From: Aurelia coerulea
Taxonomy: Eukaryota > Cnidaria > Scyphozoa > Semaeostomeae > Ulmaridae
Direction: 5' to 3'
NCBI GenBank assembly: GCA_039566865.1
Contig: CM076960.1
Coordinates: forward strand, 17,714,501 to 17,778,500
DNA length: 64,000 nt
A model generated the notes under the pieces. That model made no database searches, had not been told where the DNA came from, and saw only the letters and a program-made list of their open reading frames with translations. The translations under genes were made by a program, and so were the position numbers. Positions 37,001 through 43,600 of the stretch are shown here, in pieces (within the stretch, counting starts at the first letter, position 1; each line of letters opens with the position of its first letter).

Positions 37001-39836
37001 TAGGATATTTCTGCTGAACAAGGCACCCAGTTTCACAGACTTCTAAAGATACTCGTTGACAGATCTGGTGAAATCTTCAATTTGAAATCAAAAGATGAAA
37101 ATACTTCAGAAGATATGGTAATTTTTATTTCACCCTACTCTTACCATACTCCTACTCATAGTCTTATTTTATTCTTTGTTTGTACACCACAAAAACAAGG
37201 ACAGATTTTGTAAGACAATAGCATAAGTTTCTTTTGTTGACACCTGAATTCAAAGCGATTAATGATTGTTGACAAAGGGAAAGCTCCTCAACCAGTAATT
37301 CAAAACAAACAAAGCCGCAAAAGTTGCTCTGAAACCCAGGTCGCTAGCTCGCTCGTTGTGCATTCCAGCAATGGTTTTTAAGAAGCAAATATGAGCATAA
37401 ACGCAAAGAAGAAGGATATATCTAAACTTTTGCCTCGGGTGTTTTATTCGTTTCATTCAATTCAATTCATTCAATTCAAGTGGATTGACAGGCGATTCAA
37501 TTCTCCAATTTTTTGGGTGTAATTAAAACACTCACTGCTCAGCTTCTGAACCAAAGAAATATAATTCCGGAGGTAGATGTGTAGATATATCCTTCTGCTT
37601 TCGATGTATGCTCATGTTTGCTCTTAAAAACAATTTCTGGAATGCACAACAAGCATGCTAGCTACCTTGTTTTCAGAGCAACTTTTGCGGCTTGCTTTGT
37701 TTTTGCTTATAAGTTGACTAACCAGGCATTGAATTTCCTCTGTCTGCAATTGCTAATCGCTTTGTACGAAAGTGTCAACCAAAAGTAGCGGTTCCTAGTA
37801 TAACATTATCTGTTCTTGTTACTCCCACTAGTAGTCTTATTTTATTCTTCGTTTGTACACCACAAAGGAATCAGTTTTATTAAGACCTACAAAAACCCAC
37901 CTTCAATATTAGTCTGAACTGAATAAGGTCTTTATTTACCAGGCAAAGTTTCTGCAAAGATTTCTGAAAGCCCTGCAATGAGCATCGTCGCAATGTCATT
38001 GATAAAAGGCGAAATATTTCAATTTTCAGTCTGAATGTGCTTGAAACATGAGGCTTTTCTGTGATTATTGAGTTTGCAGAAATCCAGAAATGCAGAAAGG
38101 GAGCTTGATGGAGAGGGAGCTAAATAGGGTCTTTTACTGTACTTAAAAAATTTTGTTACCTTGCAGGGCTTCATCGTCAGCGTCCCATCATGGCAAAAAT
38201 TCAACGAAGTTATAACAATGATGGACTCATCTTTACAAGGAATTGTTGATAGATGGGCTGATGGAAAGGTCAGTTAAATGAATTTACTTTTCCCATGAGA
38301 TATACAGGTGGGTAGGTTCTCCTGAGATAATTAAGCGCCAGTACTACATCGAATAAAGCCAGGGGGATTACAAGGTATATATGCAAAGACCGAGGGTTGT
38401 CACACGTCACTAAACTGACCATGCAGTACCATGAGATATCAACTGTGGGTTGCATCTTAGCGTTAGTTATACCGGGTGAGTCAAAAAAAGGCCTGGCGTT
38501 TTAGAGCCTACTGCTCCCTGAATATAAAGCAATGATATTTTGCAATATCTAGTTGAATAGCTAACATATTCAATTATTCTTAGAATTTTTCCTGGCTGAA
38601 ATTGGTCACTCCGTTCAGATTTTACAAGGGATTTTCTAAAAAAAAGCCTCTTTGAGAAACCTTGAAAAACATGCTAAAATCATGAGCAAGTTTTCCTCAT
38701 TTGTTTACCTTACAGCGATGACTTGAGAACGCTTTAGCAGGTGCTATCCTCTTTTGGGAATGAACAAGTCTTCCCCCTGGTATGAATAACTTATTCAGGG
38801 GGGGATTCCATTCACCCAAGAGGACAAAATGCGTGTGAGTGTCATTATTGCTAGGAAGGAAAGCAAAGGGAAAATTTGGTTTGTCGTTTCTCTCATTTTT
38901 GCAGGTTTTCGAAAGGGGCTTTCTGTAGAAAATCTCTCATATCGACGGGAAGGAATGGCCGATTAAAGCCGGGTAAATTACTGAACCTAATTGGACATAT
39001 CAGGAATTAAGCAAGACTGTTTTCAATATTATTGCTTTGATGTTGAGGGAGCAGCATTTTTTCAAACGCCGGCCCTTTTTATAGACTCACCCAGTACAGT
39101 AGTGTTGTAAGGAAATAAAGTTATTTCTGATTGAGTTCGACGATTTAGAAAATAACATTCATTTCTTTGCGAGATATTGGCTGATAGATTGGTGAGATAT
39201 TGGCTTTTGTAGCAAGAACTCACAAAATGGAGACCATTTTTTCAAAAAACTCTGTTTAGTTCCCATGAAAGCTTATGGAATTTTCTTATCTGAAAGTACA
39301 AAGTTTCAAAGTAGGCCTGGCTTCAGCTTCAGCTATTTCTCAACAAAAAATAAGCCTGAAGTTTCTTGAAAATTTGTTTCTGTTTTTTAGTTTCTTGCTG
39401 TACATCACAGGGGTAAAATGAGTAAGGCAAAATGTCCGAGTAAATTTGGTAAAACTCATGATTCACAGATTTTTGCTGTAGAGCTGCTGGAACGCAGCGA
39501 TTGTTGATTAAACAGTTCAAAATCTACCGTTTTCCAACTTTCAGTTTTACCCTAGCTTGCCTATCTTACCGTCACAGCCTCTGCATAGTAAGATTGCTGG
39601 TTTTTCCAAGAAGCTGGAGCCAAAACAGTTTTAAAACATCGGGGTTTCGTGAACCCTTTATTGAATGATTCAGCCATATACATTAACATTACGTACTCCT
39701 TGTGATGGAATTGTTTTGTCTACAGGGACCATTGGCACAATGTTTTGATGCTGCTGACGTGAAATGTTTGGTAAAAGCTTTGTTCCAAAATACAAATCGA
39801 AGAGCCCAAGCCTTATCAAAGATAAAACAGACTTGA
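10066..39836 (+). CDS. ZW10: ZW10 kinetochore / NRZ tethering protein, complete (21 coding exons)
   Basis: ZW10 is part of the RZZ complex (ROD-Zwilch-ZW10) that loads dynein and Mad proteins on kinetochores, and of the NRZ complex that tethers Golgi-derived vesicles at the ER. Coding exons: 10066-10260, 11623-11751, 12600-12707, 13536-13616, 15218-15280, 15851-16007, 19517-19609, 20051-20099, 21032-21059, 22967-23027, 23514-23657, 23793-23872, 24179-24316, 24940-25086, 26538-26683, 29701-29965, 30860-30964, 36175-36306, 37004-37117, 38167-38268, 39726-39836. All are GT-AG, and the lengths sum to 816 codons including stop; vertebrate ZW10 is about 780. Recognition is strongest in [61 protein letters not shown] and the C-terminal [19 protein letters not shown]. 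The start is the first ATG of the open exon, and about 30 residues precede the conserved VADVL segment. Exons 8 and 9 (49 and 28 nt) are very short. Most intron DNA is transposons. Confidence 0.97.
11997..12526. mobile_element. MITE family A, copy 2, 9-bp TSD TGTTGGCAT
   Basis: A 530-bp foldback running from AGCATAGGTTCCAAATC to GGAAGCTATGCT. Direct 9-mers TGTTGGCAT flank it at 11988-11996 and 12527-12535. It lies in ZW10 intron 2 and ends 74 bp before exon 3. Confidence 0.9.
14727..15192. mobile_element. TA-flanked MITE, TIR CAGTAAAAACCCGC
   Basis: A 466-bp element beginning CAGTAAAAACCCGCGTATAAG and ending in the inverted GGCGGGTTTTTACTG, bounded by TA on each side (14725-14726 and 15193-15194). 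Internal copies of AGGTTCTTAT recur. A 5' fragment of the same family is at about 30034-30115. TIR and TA target fit the Tc1/mariner/pogo group (inference). It ends 25 bp before ZW10 exon 5. Confidence 0.8.
15578..15761. mobile_element. MITE family B copy
   Basis: Complete 184-bp copy, AATAGACCTTTTAGC to GCTAAAAGGTCTATT, with the conserved AACGCCACTCGATTGAAC interior. A low-complexity (ATCA)n / (ATCC)n tract follows directly at 15762-15822. Confidence 0.82.
15762..15822. repeat. ATCA/ATCC simple repeat
   Basis: An imperfect tetranucleotide run built from ATCC, ATCA and ATCT words, adjoining the right end of a family B MITE and 28 bp before ZW10 exon 6. Confidence 0.85.
16150..16257 (+). pseudogene. 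LINE ORF2 C-terminal fragment, left part
   Basis: Reads [11 protein letters not shown], then [12 protein letters not shown], matching [12 protein letters not shown] and [12 protein letters not shown] in the intact LINE at 31195-35204. The reading frame is broken at 16257 by the 2104-bp element 16258-18361 and resumes at 18365. It is 5'-truncated and not functional. Confidence 0.85.
16258..18361. mobile_element. 2104-bp DNA transposon with TAA TSD and TATACGAATT subterminal repeats
   Basis: Both ends are inverted copies of GGGATCGTCTCCAAAT followed by TCGTAT two bases further in. TAA is duplicated at 16255-16257 and 18362-18364. Removing the element and one TAA restores an uninterrupted LINE frame (LHK-DYD), which fixes the boundaries to the base. 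Both flanks inside the TIRs are dense in (A/T)TACGAATT words, about 16270-16680 and 17970-18350; a 48-bp tandem unit repeats four times at about 17978-18170. The centre (about 16700-17950) is largely unique and includes a foreign fragment at 17160-17393. No transposase was found. A 3-bp TWA-type target suggests PIF/Harbinger, by inference only. Confidence 0.9.
17160..17393. repeat. Nested fragment with ACCCGGGGAG end and direct repeats
   Basis: Begins TTACCCGGGGAGGGGGGGTA, contains GGGGACGTGCCATCGA and ends with the inverted TCGATGGCACGTCCCC. Between them are two 30-bp direct repeats (ACCCAACCTTATACC) and two of about 33 bp (CGATACC...TATACCAAAATCG). The opening resembles the CCCGGTGGGTGTACT left end of the element at 31021. 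Likely a nested or captured piece inside the 2.1-kb transposon. Confidence 0.55.
18362..18845 (+). pseudogene. LINE ORF2 C-terminal fragment, right part with 3' end
   Basis: Continues the frame interrupted at 16257: [11 protein letters not shown]..., then [20 protein letters not shown] and a cysteine-rich C-terminus CSCKLCCK ending at 18725 (TAG), parallel to CDCRLCK in the intact LINE. The 3' UTR ends in CAACTTTAAAGAATAATG and an (AATG)n-like tail, like the intact copy's 3' end. Same LINE family, 5'-truncated. Confidence 0.85.
19620..19856. mobile_element. Half element with CACCCGGTA end
   Basis: Ends ...GGTTCACCCGGTATT and carries TTTCAGTCATTTTGCAACCA and CTATGAATTTTCAAAAATGG, which are the reverse complement of one arm of the element at 26894. 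Partial relatives are at 2585-2632, 27310-27505 and 59467-59695. Located 11 bp after ZW10 exon 7. Confidence 0.65.
20301..20760 (+). mobile_element. tRNA-derived SINE-like element with an inserted LINE fragment
   Basis: The head has RNA polymerase III boxes: A box TGGCCTAATGG at 20311-20321 and B-box-like GAGTTCGAGCC at about 20353-20363. About 20 bp around GGTAGTACCATTGCTCATCC is repeated as GGAGTACCACTGCTCATCC near 20595-20615. Between the copies, 20401-20540 encodes [19 protein letters not shown], a LINE ORF2 fragment. No complete tRNA fold was demonstrated, so it is not called a functional tRNA. Confidence 0.6.
21080..21673. mobile_element. Mariner-like palindromic element (CCGGGTGTCCCAAAATG), TA-flanked
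   Basis: A 594-bp element. The left end CCGGGTGTCCCAAAATGATG is inverted at the right as CATTTTGGGACACCTGG-type sequence; TA flanks both ends (21078-21079, 21674-21675). Arms exceed 200 bp. It starts 20 bp inside ZW10 intron 9. No transposase frame. Confidence 0.8.
22372..22897. mobile_element. MITE family A, copy 3, 9-bp TSD CATTTCTAG
   Basis: A 526-bp foldback from AGCATAGGTTCCAAATC to the inverted end at 22897, flanked by direct CATTTCTAG at 22363-22371 and 22898-22906. It ends 69 bp before ZW10 exon 10. Confidence 0.92.
24367..24426. repeat. Short GC-rich hairpin
   Basis: Inverted arms GCTAGCCTGCGTGC and GCACGCAGGCTAG around a GC-rich loop, inside ZW10 intron 13. A small foldback of unknown origin. 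Confidence 0.6.
24548..24749 (-). mobile_element. SINE with 5S-rRNA-like head, copy 1
   Basis: Read on the - strand: GGCGAGTGGCCGAGCGG (an A-box-like word), then TTAAGCGTGGTCAAGTGAGG and CCGGATGGGTGACC, which resemble the 5S rRNA internal control region (AAGCAGGGTC... and TTGGATGGGAGACC). The body contains CCTTTGGAAGGGACGTTAAAC and ends ATTAGCTGTAAT. A second copy is at 56522-56716. SINEs derived from 5S rRNA (SINE3 class) are known; the assignment here rests on these motifs only. Confidence 0.65.
25141..25569. mobile_element. MITE family A, copy 4, 9-bp TSD GCGAATTGA
   Basis: A 429-bp internally shortened copy, AGCATATGTTCCAAATC to GGAACCTATGCT, with direct GCGAATTGA at 25132-25140 and 25570-25578. 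Located 54 bp after ZW10 exon 14. Confidence 0.9.
25705..26291. mobile_element. Mariner-like palindromic element (CCGGGTGCGCCAAAATA), TA-flanked
   Basis: A 587-bp element. The left end CCGGGTGCGCCAAAATAAAC is inverted at the right as TTTATTTTGGTGCACCCGG; TA at 25703-25704 and 26292-26293. The arms also share CACGTTTGGCAGGCCA. The interior is unrelated to the 21080 element although the outer 16 bases are alike. Confidence 0.82.
26725..26842. mobile_element. Truncated MITE family B copy
   Basis: Begins AATAGACCTTTTAGC and reaches the conserved GAGTGGCGTTAGAGCTTCTA interior, then stops; the right end is absent. Confidence 0.7.
26894..27508. mobile_element. Palindromic element (CCGGGTGAACCAGAAAAAAG)
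   Basis: The left end, after TA at 26892-26893, reads CCGGGTGAACCAGAAAAAAG with CCCACTTTTGAAAATTCATA. The right arm carries the inverse (GAATTTTTGAAAGTGGGAAC) and TTTTTCAGTCATTTTGCAACC, but its outermost bases have decayed. Relatives of single arms are at 2585, 19620 and 59467. Confidence 0.7.
27714..27950. mobile_element. Two abutting, inverted MITE family B remnants
   Basis: The first (to about 27815) ends GAATAGCTAAAAGGTCTATA. The second starts about 27816 with diverged sequence and contains GAGGCTCTAACACCATTCAG. Both are partial. A LINE fragment follows directly. Confidence 0.6.
27951..28852 (+). mobile_element. LINE 3' fragment, second family
   Basis: A 5'-truncated non-LTR retrotransposon. 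A 234-codon open frame at 27968-28672 carries the ORF2 C-terminal region: a [17 protein letters not shown] block (after the RT palm), [34 protein letters not shown], and a final [12 protein letters not shown]. The LGV-x-x-D and L-x-x-R-A-A-R-I words are typical of CR1/jockey-type elements. The catalytic RT core (YADD) is absent. The 3' end runs into an AAAATG-rich tail near 28852. It differs clearly from the LINE at 31195. Confidence 0.85.
27968..28672 (+). pseudogene. LINE ORF2 C-terminal fragment (no catalytic core)
   Basis: A 234-codon open reading frame inside the LINE fragment, ending at TAA 28670-28672. Only the region downstream of the polymerase motifs is kept, so no enzyme is expected. 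The frame has no internal stop, which suggests a recent insertion. It lies in ZW10 intron 15 in the same orientation as the gene. Confidence 0.85.
29041..29225. mobile_element. MITE family B copy
   Basis: A complete 185-bp copy, AATAGACCTTTTAGC to GCTAAAAGGTCTATT; the best preserved in the window, in ZW10 intron 15. Confidence 0.85.
30509..30831. mobile_element. Inverted-repeat element TAAAGGGGCTCCG next to exon 17
   Basis: TTAAAGGGGCTCCGCCGTC on the left and GCGACGGAGCCCCTTTAA on the right are inverted copies, about 320 bp apart. TTAA at both outer edges might be the target site, but it overlaps the TIR. The right end is only 28 bp before ZW10 exon 17 (30860), so the branch point or polypyrimidine tract may be in or next to element-derived DNA. 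Confidence 0.65.
31195..31896 (+). CDS. LINE ORF1, SGNH/GDSL hydrolase domain, 5'-truncated
   Basis: An open frame of about 234 codons ending TGA at 31894-31896. It holds the SGNH blocks: ILGDSIVKG (block I nucleophile Ser), [11 protein letters not shown] (block II Gly), LHCGTNDL (block III Asn) and [10 protein letters not shown] (block V His). In CR1/L2 elements this esterase replaces the usual RNA-binding ORF1; it may act on lipids or membranes during retrotransposition (known of the family, role uncertain). No ATG start remains within the element: the frame runs open into flanking DNA, where the first Met-like codon would be a TTG at 31186. The true start was therefore lost. Confidence 0.85.
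   Translation, partial: TLKETYSEALQNKQPERRNTVDNSLFLSTKEYPALMNSFGTLETKQLNENERKHEENNRARSTAAQKRPTTTEILGDSIVKGIQGHKMKEAINHCENVFVRSFAGANTDAMNSYVCPTIKKAPNRIILHCGTNDLRSKESPWIIAENIIELAKQMESRETEVIVSGIVQRADELNGKALEVNRALERECDRMKLKYIDNSNIDPKLHLNRSGLHLNYAGTVILANNFIREMGY
31933..35007 (+). CDS. LINE ORF2: APE endonuclease and reverse transcriptase, intact
   Basis: 1024 codons, ATG at 31933, stop TAG at 35005-35007, no internal stops. Endonuclease domain at residues about 68-270: [10 protein letters not shown] (71-80), AETKID (97-102), LGDFNA (203-208), SDFH (264-267). RT domain at about 580-800: [18 protein letters not shown] (651-659), [10 protein letters not shown] (709-718) and YADD (740-743). The C-terminus has the cysteine cluster CDCRLC. 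The protein nicks the target DNA and primes reverse transcription of its own RNA at the nick. All catalytic motifs are present, so it could still be active or supply enzyme in trans. Confidence 0.95.
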   Translation: MPSPFNESPPTIEIVEHIPSPYFLSDDPPRAIDDGIQERSSNLEDKEDMDGNSELKNLRLKNVGRLVIGYLNINSVRNKFEGLKDFVSDNIDILIVAETKIDNSFPKGQFFIQDYSEPFRLDRNSNGGGLLVFVKEDIPSKQLKSFKFEDDIECIGFEINLRKKKWALFSIYRPPTQSQPYFFGQLSTAIDHYSDKYENFVVLGDFNAIETEQEIGDFMDLFALKNLVKEPTCFKSGNPRCIDLILTNRGRNFQHTTAIETGLSDFHKMIVTVLKASFDKQKPNVVNYRDYKHFREDIFRQDLQTELADLEVQHLTYTSFQDTFQRVLDKHAPMKKRYIRANDSPFMNRTLHKAFMLRTRLKNKYNKNRTADNWDAFRRQRNLCVKLSRQAKRCFYNQLDISEITDNKKFWKTVKPFISDKSSSKSRITLIEEGKIVSNESEVAETFNNFFVTITESLGIIENENIILDPEGISDPIEQILFRFSRHPSIQKIRSLNGDTGSFSFKKVSVDNMKNEIDELNPSKSTTFKSIPPKLLKNESDLVSTPLQIIFNNSVEQSSFPDELKLADVSSLFKKEVKTFKGNYRPISVLPTVSKVFERLMATQIFAHMSPYLSWLLCGFRKGYNAQHALMRATEKWKTCLDNGGKIGAIFMDLSKAFDCIRHDLLIAKLHAYGFSREALWLAYSYLENRQQRVKINGSFSTYKHLRFGVPQGSVLGPLFFNIYINDLLLSIQETDICNYADDTTIYTCDMRLENVISKLENDSKIIIEWFGNNYMKLNEDKCHFMIFGERTNQEVNINIGSCAVTNSKEEKLLGVLIDANLSFEKHISNICQKAGNKLFALSRMSAYLGTDKLRLLMRAFVTSQFQYCPLVWMFHSRKMNNKINRLHERALRIAYKDYSSSFATLLEKDRSVTVHEKNMQLLMTEMFKTINNLNPPFMNEIFLQRSSAYNLRNINTFMVPKVNTVNHGTETVQYRGQRIWQSVPQEIKDANSVQQFKNKIKFWKNVDCDCRLCKRYIPGLGFL
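35525..35711. mobile_element. MITE family B copy
   Basis: ATAGACCTTTTTGATATTTT to a decayed GAATAGGTAAAACGTCTATT, with AACGCCACTCGATTGAACCT inside. A slightly diverged full-length copy in ZW10 intron 17. Confidence 0.75.
35790..36018 (-). mobile_element. tRNA-derived SINE
   Basis: On the - strand the head (36018 to 35954) has 7-bp acceptor-like arms GCGGGGA / TCCCCGC, an A box TGGCTCAGTGG (36011-36001) and a B box GGTTCGAGTCC (968-958 of the 35-kb block). The interval is 65 nt, shorter than a tRNA, and the anticodon arm is imperfect, so it is not a functional tRNA. A body of about 160 bp follows toward 35790. Sits between the LINE-bearing element and ZW10 exon 18. Confidence 0.7.
36413..36857. 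mobile_element. Inverted-repeat element AGGGAGC...GCTCCCT
   Basis: The left block AAGGGAGCAGT...CATTTTTGATCCTG and right block CCAGGATTAAAATGGCCGCTC are inverted relatives about 440 bp apart. The interior repeats GGGGTATGAAA-type words. Ends are less certain than for the 9-bp TSD elements. Confidence 0.5.
37194..37820. mobile_element. Foldback element AACAAGGACAG, flanked by 46-bp direct repeats
   Basis: A diverged relative of 601-1201: ends AACAAGGACAGATTTTG / ATCTGTTCTTGTT, with CAAAGCGATTA and CAAAGCCGCAAAAG in both arms. Exactly at its two borders lie direct repeats of 46 bp (37148-37193 and 37821-37866) that differ at four positions. ZW10 intron 19. Confidence 0.8.
38472..39094. mobile_element. 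Mariner-like element (CCGGGTGAGTC), TA-flanked
   Basis: Left CCGGGTGAGTCAAAAAAAGG with GGCGTTTTAGAG. The right end carries AAACGCCGGCCC and AGACTCACCCAG inverted; TA at 38470-38471 and 39095-39096. About 620 bp, in ZW10 intron 20, no transposase seen. Confidence 0.75.
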
Positions 39837-39841
39837 ATAAA
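39836..39841 (+). promoter_or_regulatory. Poly(A) signal AATAAA overlapping the ZW10 stop codon
   Basis: The stop TGA (39834-39836) supplies the first A of AATAAA. If used, cleavage 10-30 nt downstream would give a 3' UTR of only a few tens of bases, ending inside or just before the foldback element that starts at 39851. Confidence 0.55.
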
Positions 39842-39850
39842 CATTGTATA

Positions 39851-40405
39851 TAGACTTATGACAATGAGTCCCTTGTATCCCTGCGGTACCTTGCTCACAG
39901 GGACTCATAATGAAACAGTTAAAAACCTGACCCTATCTTCTGCATTCGATTGATCGAATCTGGATCGAACGACTGCTTCGGCTCTGTTCAACGGTCACTC
40001 CTCGGAAAGGAAATGTGATTATAAACCACGGTAAGCAGACACTTAATCAACAAAACTTGGTTTTCATCTGGAGAAGAAAGTTCACTTTACCTGGTGAGTG
40101 CAAAATAAGTCTTTTAATGCTGCAATTCCCGTGTTTTTAAGACCAAAAGACATACCAGAGAAATCTTCAAGTACCTGCTGCAGCAACTTCCTTCAAATTT
40201 AGTTAACTGCGTCAATCGAATTGAAGGTTCGAAACTGATTGTTCTTCGCCAAATCTCGCAATCTGATTGGTATGCTAGGAATCCCAGCATATTAGGCCTA
40301 ATAGGGTCAACTTTTTCCAAGTAATATTATGAGTCTCTGTTGACTGAAGCGCCATCAAGAAGTCAAAGAGCACAGGGAAACAAGAGACTCATCGTCATAA
40401 GTCTA
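39851..40405. mobile_element. Foldback element TAGACTTATGAC, 9-bp TSD CATTGTATA, in the ZW10 3' end
   Basis: A 555-bp element with inverted ends TAGACTTATGACAATGAGTC / GACTCATCGTCATAAGTCTA. Direct CATTGTATA flanks it at 39842-39850 and 40406-40414. An inner inverted pair GGGACTCATAATG / ATTATGAGTCTC lies within. It starts 14 bp after the ZW10 stop codon, so part of it may be transcribed as 3' UTR. Confidence 0.88.
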
Positions 40406-40699
40406 CATTGTATATTCTTCAAACGACGACCAATTGTAAGTTCCATGTAGAGTTTATTTATCAGAAATTTCTCATTCATAATCAGATGTCCTCTATTCTT
40501 CTGTCCTTTTCATAGAATCCTAGGGAAATCAGCCTCATTTTTCGGTAAAATAAGAGATTCCAAAAATGCTTATTTTTCATGAAAAAGGTAAGCCGACAAT
40601 GAGTTATTCCAAAAGTGCCTATTTTTCATGAAAAAGGTAAGCCTATAGCCTTACTTTTTGAAAGAAAATTTGATATTCGAGAATTGCTTATTTTGCATC

Positions 40700-43600
40700 C
40701 AAAATGTAATCCTATTTGCAAAAATAGGCCTATTCTAAAGGGCCTGATTTTGGGCCAAAAGGTAAGGCTATACCCTTTGCTTTTTTGCAAAAATAGGCCT
40801 ATTCTGAAAAACCTGATTTTTGGCCTAAAAGTAAGGCTATACCCTTTGCTTTTTGGCAAAAATAGGCCCATTCTGAAAAACCTGATTTTTGGCCTAAAAG
40901 TAAGGCTATACCCTTTGCTTTTTGGCAAAAATAGGCCCATTCTGAAAAACCTGATTTTTGGCCTAAAAGTAAGGCTATACCCTTTGCTTTTTTGCAAAAA
41001 TAGGCCTATTCTGAAAAACCTGATTTTTGGCCTAAAAGTAAGGCTATACCCTTTGCTTTTTGGCAAAAATAGGCCCATTCTGAAAAACCTGATTTTTGGC
41101 CTAAAAGTAAGGCTATACCCTTTGCTTTTTGGCAAAAATAGGCCCATTCTGAAAAACCTGAATTTTGGCCTAAAAGTAAGGCTATACCCTTTGCTTTTTG
41201 GCAAAAATAGGCACATTCTGAAAAACCTGATTTTTGGCCTAAAAGTAAGGCTATACCCTTTGCTTTTTTTGCAAAAATAGGCCTATTCTGAAAAACCTGA
41301 TTTTTGGCCTAAAAGTAAGGCTATACCCTTTGCTTTTTGGCAAAAATAGACCCATTCTGAAAAACCTGATTTTTGGCCTAAAAGTAAGGCTATACCCTTT
41401 GCTTTTTGGCAAAAATAGGTCCATTCTGAAAAACCTGATTTTTGGCCTAAAAGTAAGGCTATACCCTTTGCTTTTTCGCAAAAATAGGCCTATTCTGAAA
41501 AACCTGATTTTTGGCCTAAAAGTAAGGCTATACCCTTTGCTTTTTGGCAAAAATAGACCCATTCTGAAAAACCTGATTTTTGGCCTAAAAGTAAGGCTAT
41601 ACTCTTTGCTTTTTGGCAAAAATAGGCCCATTCTGAAAAACCTGAATTTTGGCCTAAAAGTAAGGCTATACCCTTTTCTTTTTTGCAAAAATAGGCCCAT
41701 TCTGAAAAACCTGATTTTTGGCCTAAAAGTAAGGCTATACCCTTTGCTTTTTGGCAAAAATAGGCCCATTCTGAAAAACCTGATTTTTGGCCTAAAAGTA
41801 AGGCTATACCCTTTGCTTTTTGGCAAAAATAGGCCCATTCTGAAAAACCTGATTTTTGGCCTAAAAGTAAGGCTATACCCTTTGCTTTTTGGCAAAAATA
41901 GGCCCATTCTGAAAAACCTGATTTTTGGCCTAAAAGTAAGGCTATACCCTTTGCTTTTTGGCAAAAATAGGCCCATTCTGAAAAACCTGATTTTTGGCCT
42001 AAAAGTAAGGCTATACCCTTTGCTTTTTGGCAAAAATAGGCCCATTCTGAAAAACCTGATTTTTGGCCTAAAAGTAAGGCTATACCCTTTGCTTTTTGGC
42101 AAAAATAGGCCCATTCTGAAAAACCTGATTTTTGGCCTAAAAGTAAGGCTATACCCTTTGCTTTTTCGCAAAAATAGGCACATTCTGAAAGACCTGATTT
42201 TTGGCCTAAAAGTAAGGCTATACCCTTTGCTTTTTGGCAAAAATAGGCACATTCTGAAAAACCTGATTTTTGGCCTAAAAGTAAGGCTATACCCTTTGCT
42301 TTTTGGCAAAAATAGGCCCATTCTGAAAAACCTGATTTTTGGCCTAAAAGTAAGGCTATACCCTTTGCTTTTTGGCAAAAATAGGCCCATCCTGAAAAGC
42401 CTGATTTTTGGCCTAAAAGTAAGGCTATACCCTTTGCTTTTTGGCAAAAATAGGTCCATTCTGAAAAACCTGATTTTTGGCCTAAAAGTAAGGCTATACC
42501 CTTTGCTTTTTTGCAAAAATAGGCACATTCTGAAAAACCTGATTTTTGGCCTAAAAGTAAGGCTATACCCTTTGCTTTTTGGCAAAAATAGGCCCATTCT
42601 GAAAAACCTGATTTTTGGCCTAAAAGTAAGGCTATACCCTTTGCTTTTTGGCAAAAATAGGCCCATTCTGAAAAACCTGATTTTTGGCCTAAAAGTAAGG
42701 CTATACCCTTTGCTTTTTGGCAAAAATAGGCCCATTCTGAAAAACCTGATTTTTGGCCTAAAAGTAAGGCTATACCCTTTGCTTTTTGGCAAAAATAGGC
42801 CCATTCTGAAAAACCTGATTTTTGGCCTAAAAGTAAGGCTATACCCTTTGCTTTTTGGCAAAAATAGGCCCATTCTGAAAAACCTGATTTTTGGCCTAAA
42901 AGTAAGGCTATACCCTTTGCTTTTTGGCAAAAATAGGCCCATTCTGAAAAACCTGATTTTTGGCCTAAAAGTAAGGCTATACCCTTTGCTTTTTGGCAAA
43001 AATAGGCCCATTCTGAAAAACCTGATTTTTGGCCTAAAAGTAAGGCTATACCCTTTGCTTTTTGGCAAAAATAGGCCCATTCTGAAAAACCTGATTTTTG
43101 GCCTAAAAGTAAGGCTATACCCTTTGCTTTTTCGCAAAAATAGGCCCATTCTGAAAAACCTGATTTTTGGCCTAAAAGTAAGGCTATACCCTTTGCTTTT
43201 TGGCAAAAATAGGCCCATTCTGAAAAACCTGATTTTTGGCCTAAAAGTAAGGCTATACCCTTTGCTTTTTGGCAAAAATAGGCCCATTCTGAAAAACCTG
43301 ATTTTTGGCCTAAAAGTAAGGCTATACCCTTTGCTTTTTGGCAAAAATAGGCCCATTCTGAAAAACCTGATTTTTGGCCTAAAAGTAAGGCTATACCCTT
43401 TGCTTTTTGGCAAAAATAGGCCCATTCTGAAAAACCTGATTTTTGGCCTAAAAGTAAGGCTATACCCTTTGCTTTTTGGCAAAAATAGGCCCATTCTGAA
43501 AAACCTGATTTTTGGCCTAAAAGTAAGGCTATACCCTTTGCTTTTTGGCAAAAATAGGCCCATCCTGAAAAACCTGATTTTTGGCCTAGAAGTAAGGCTA

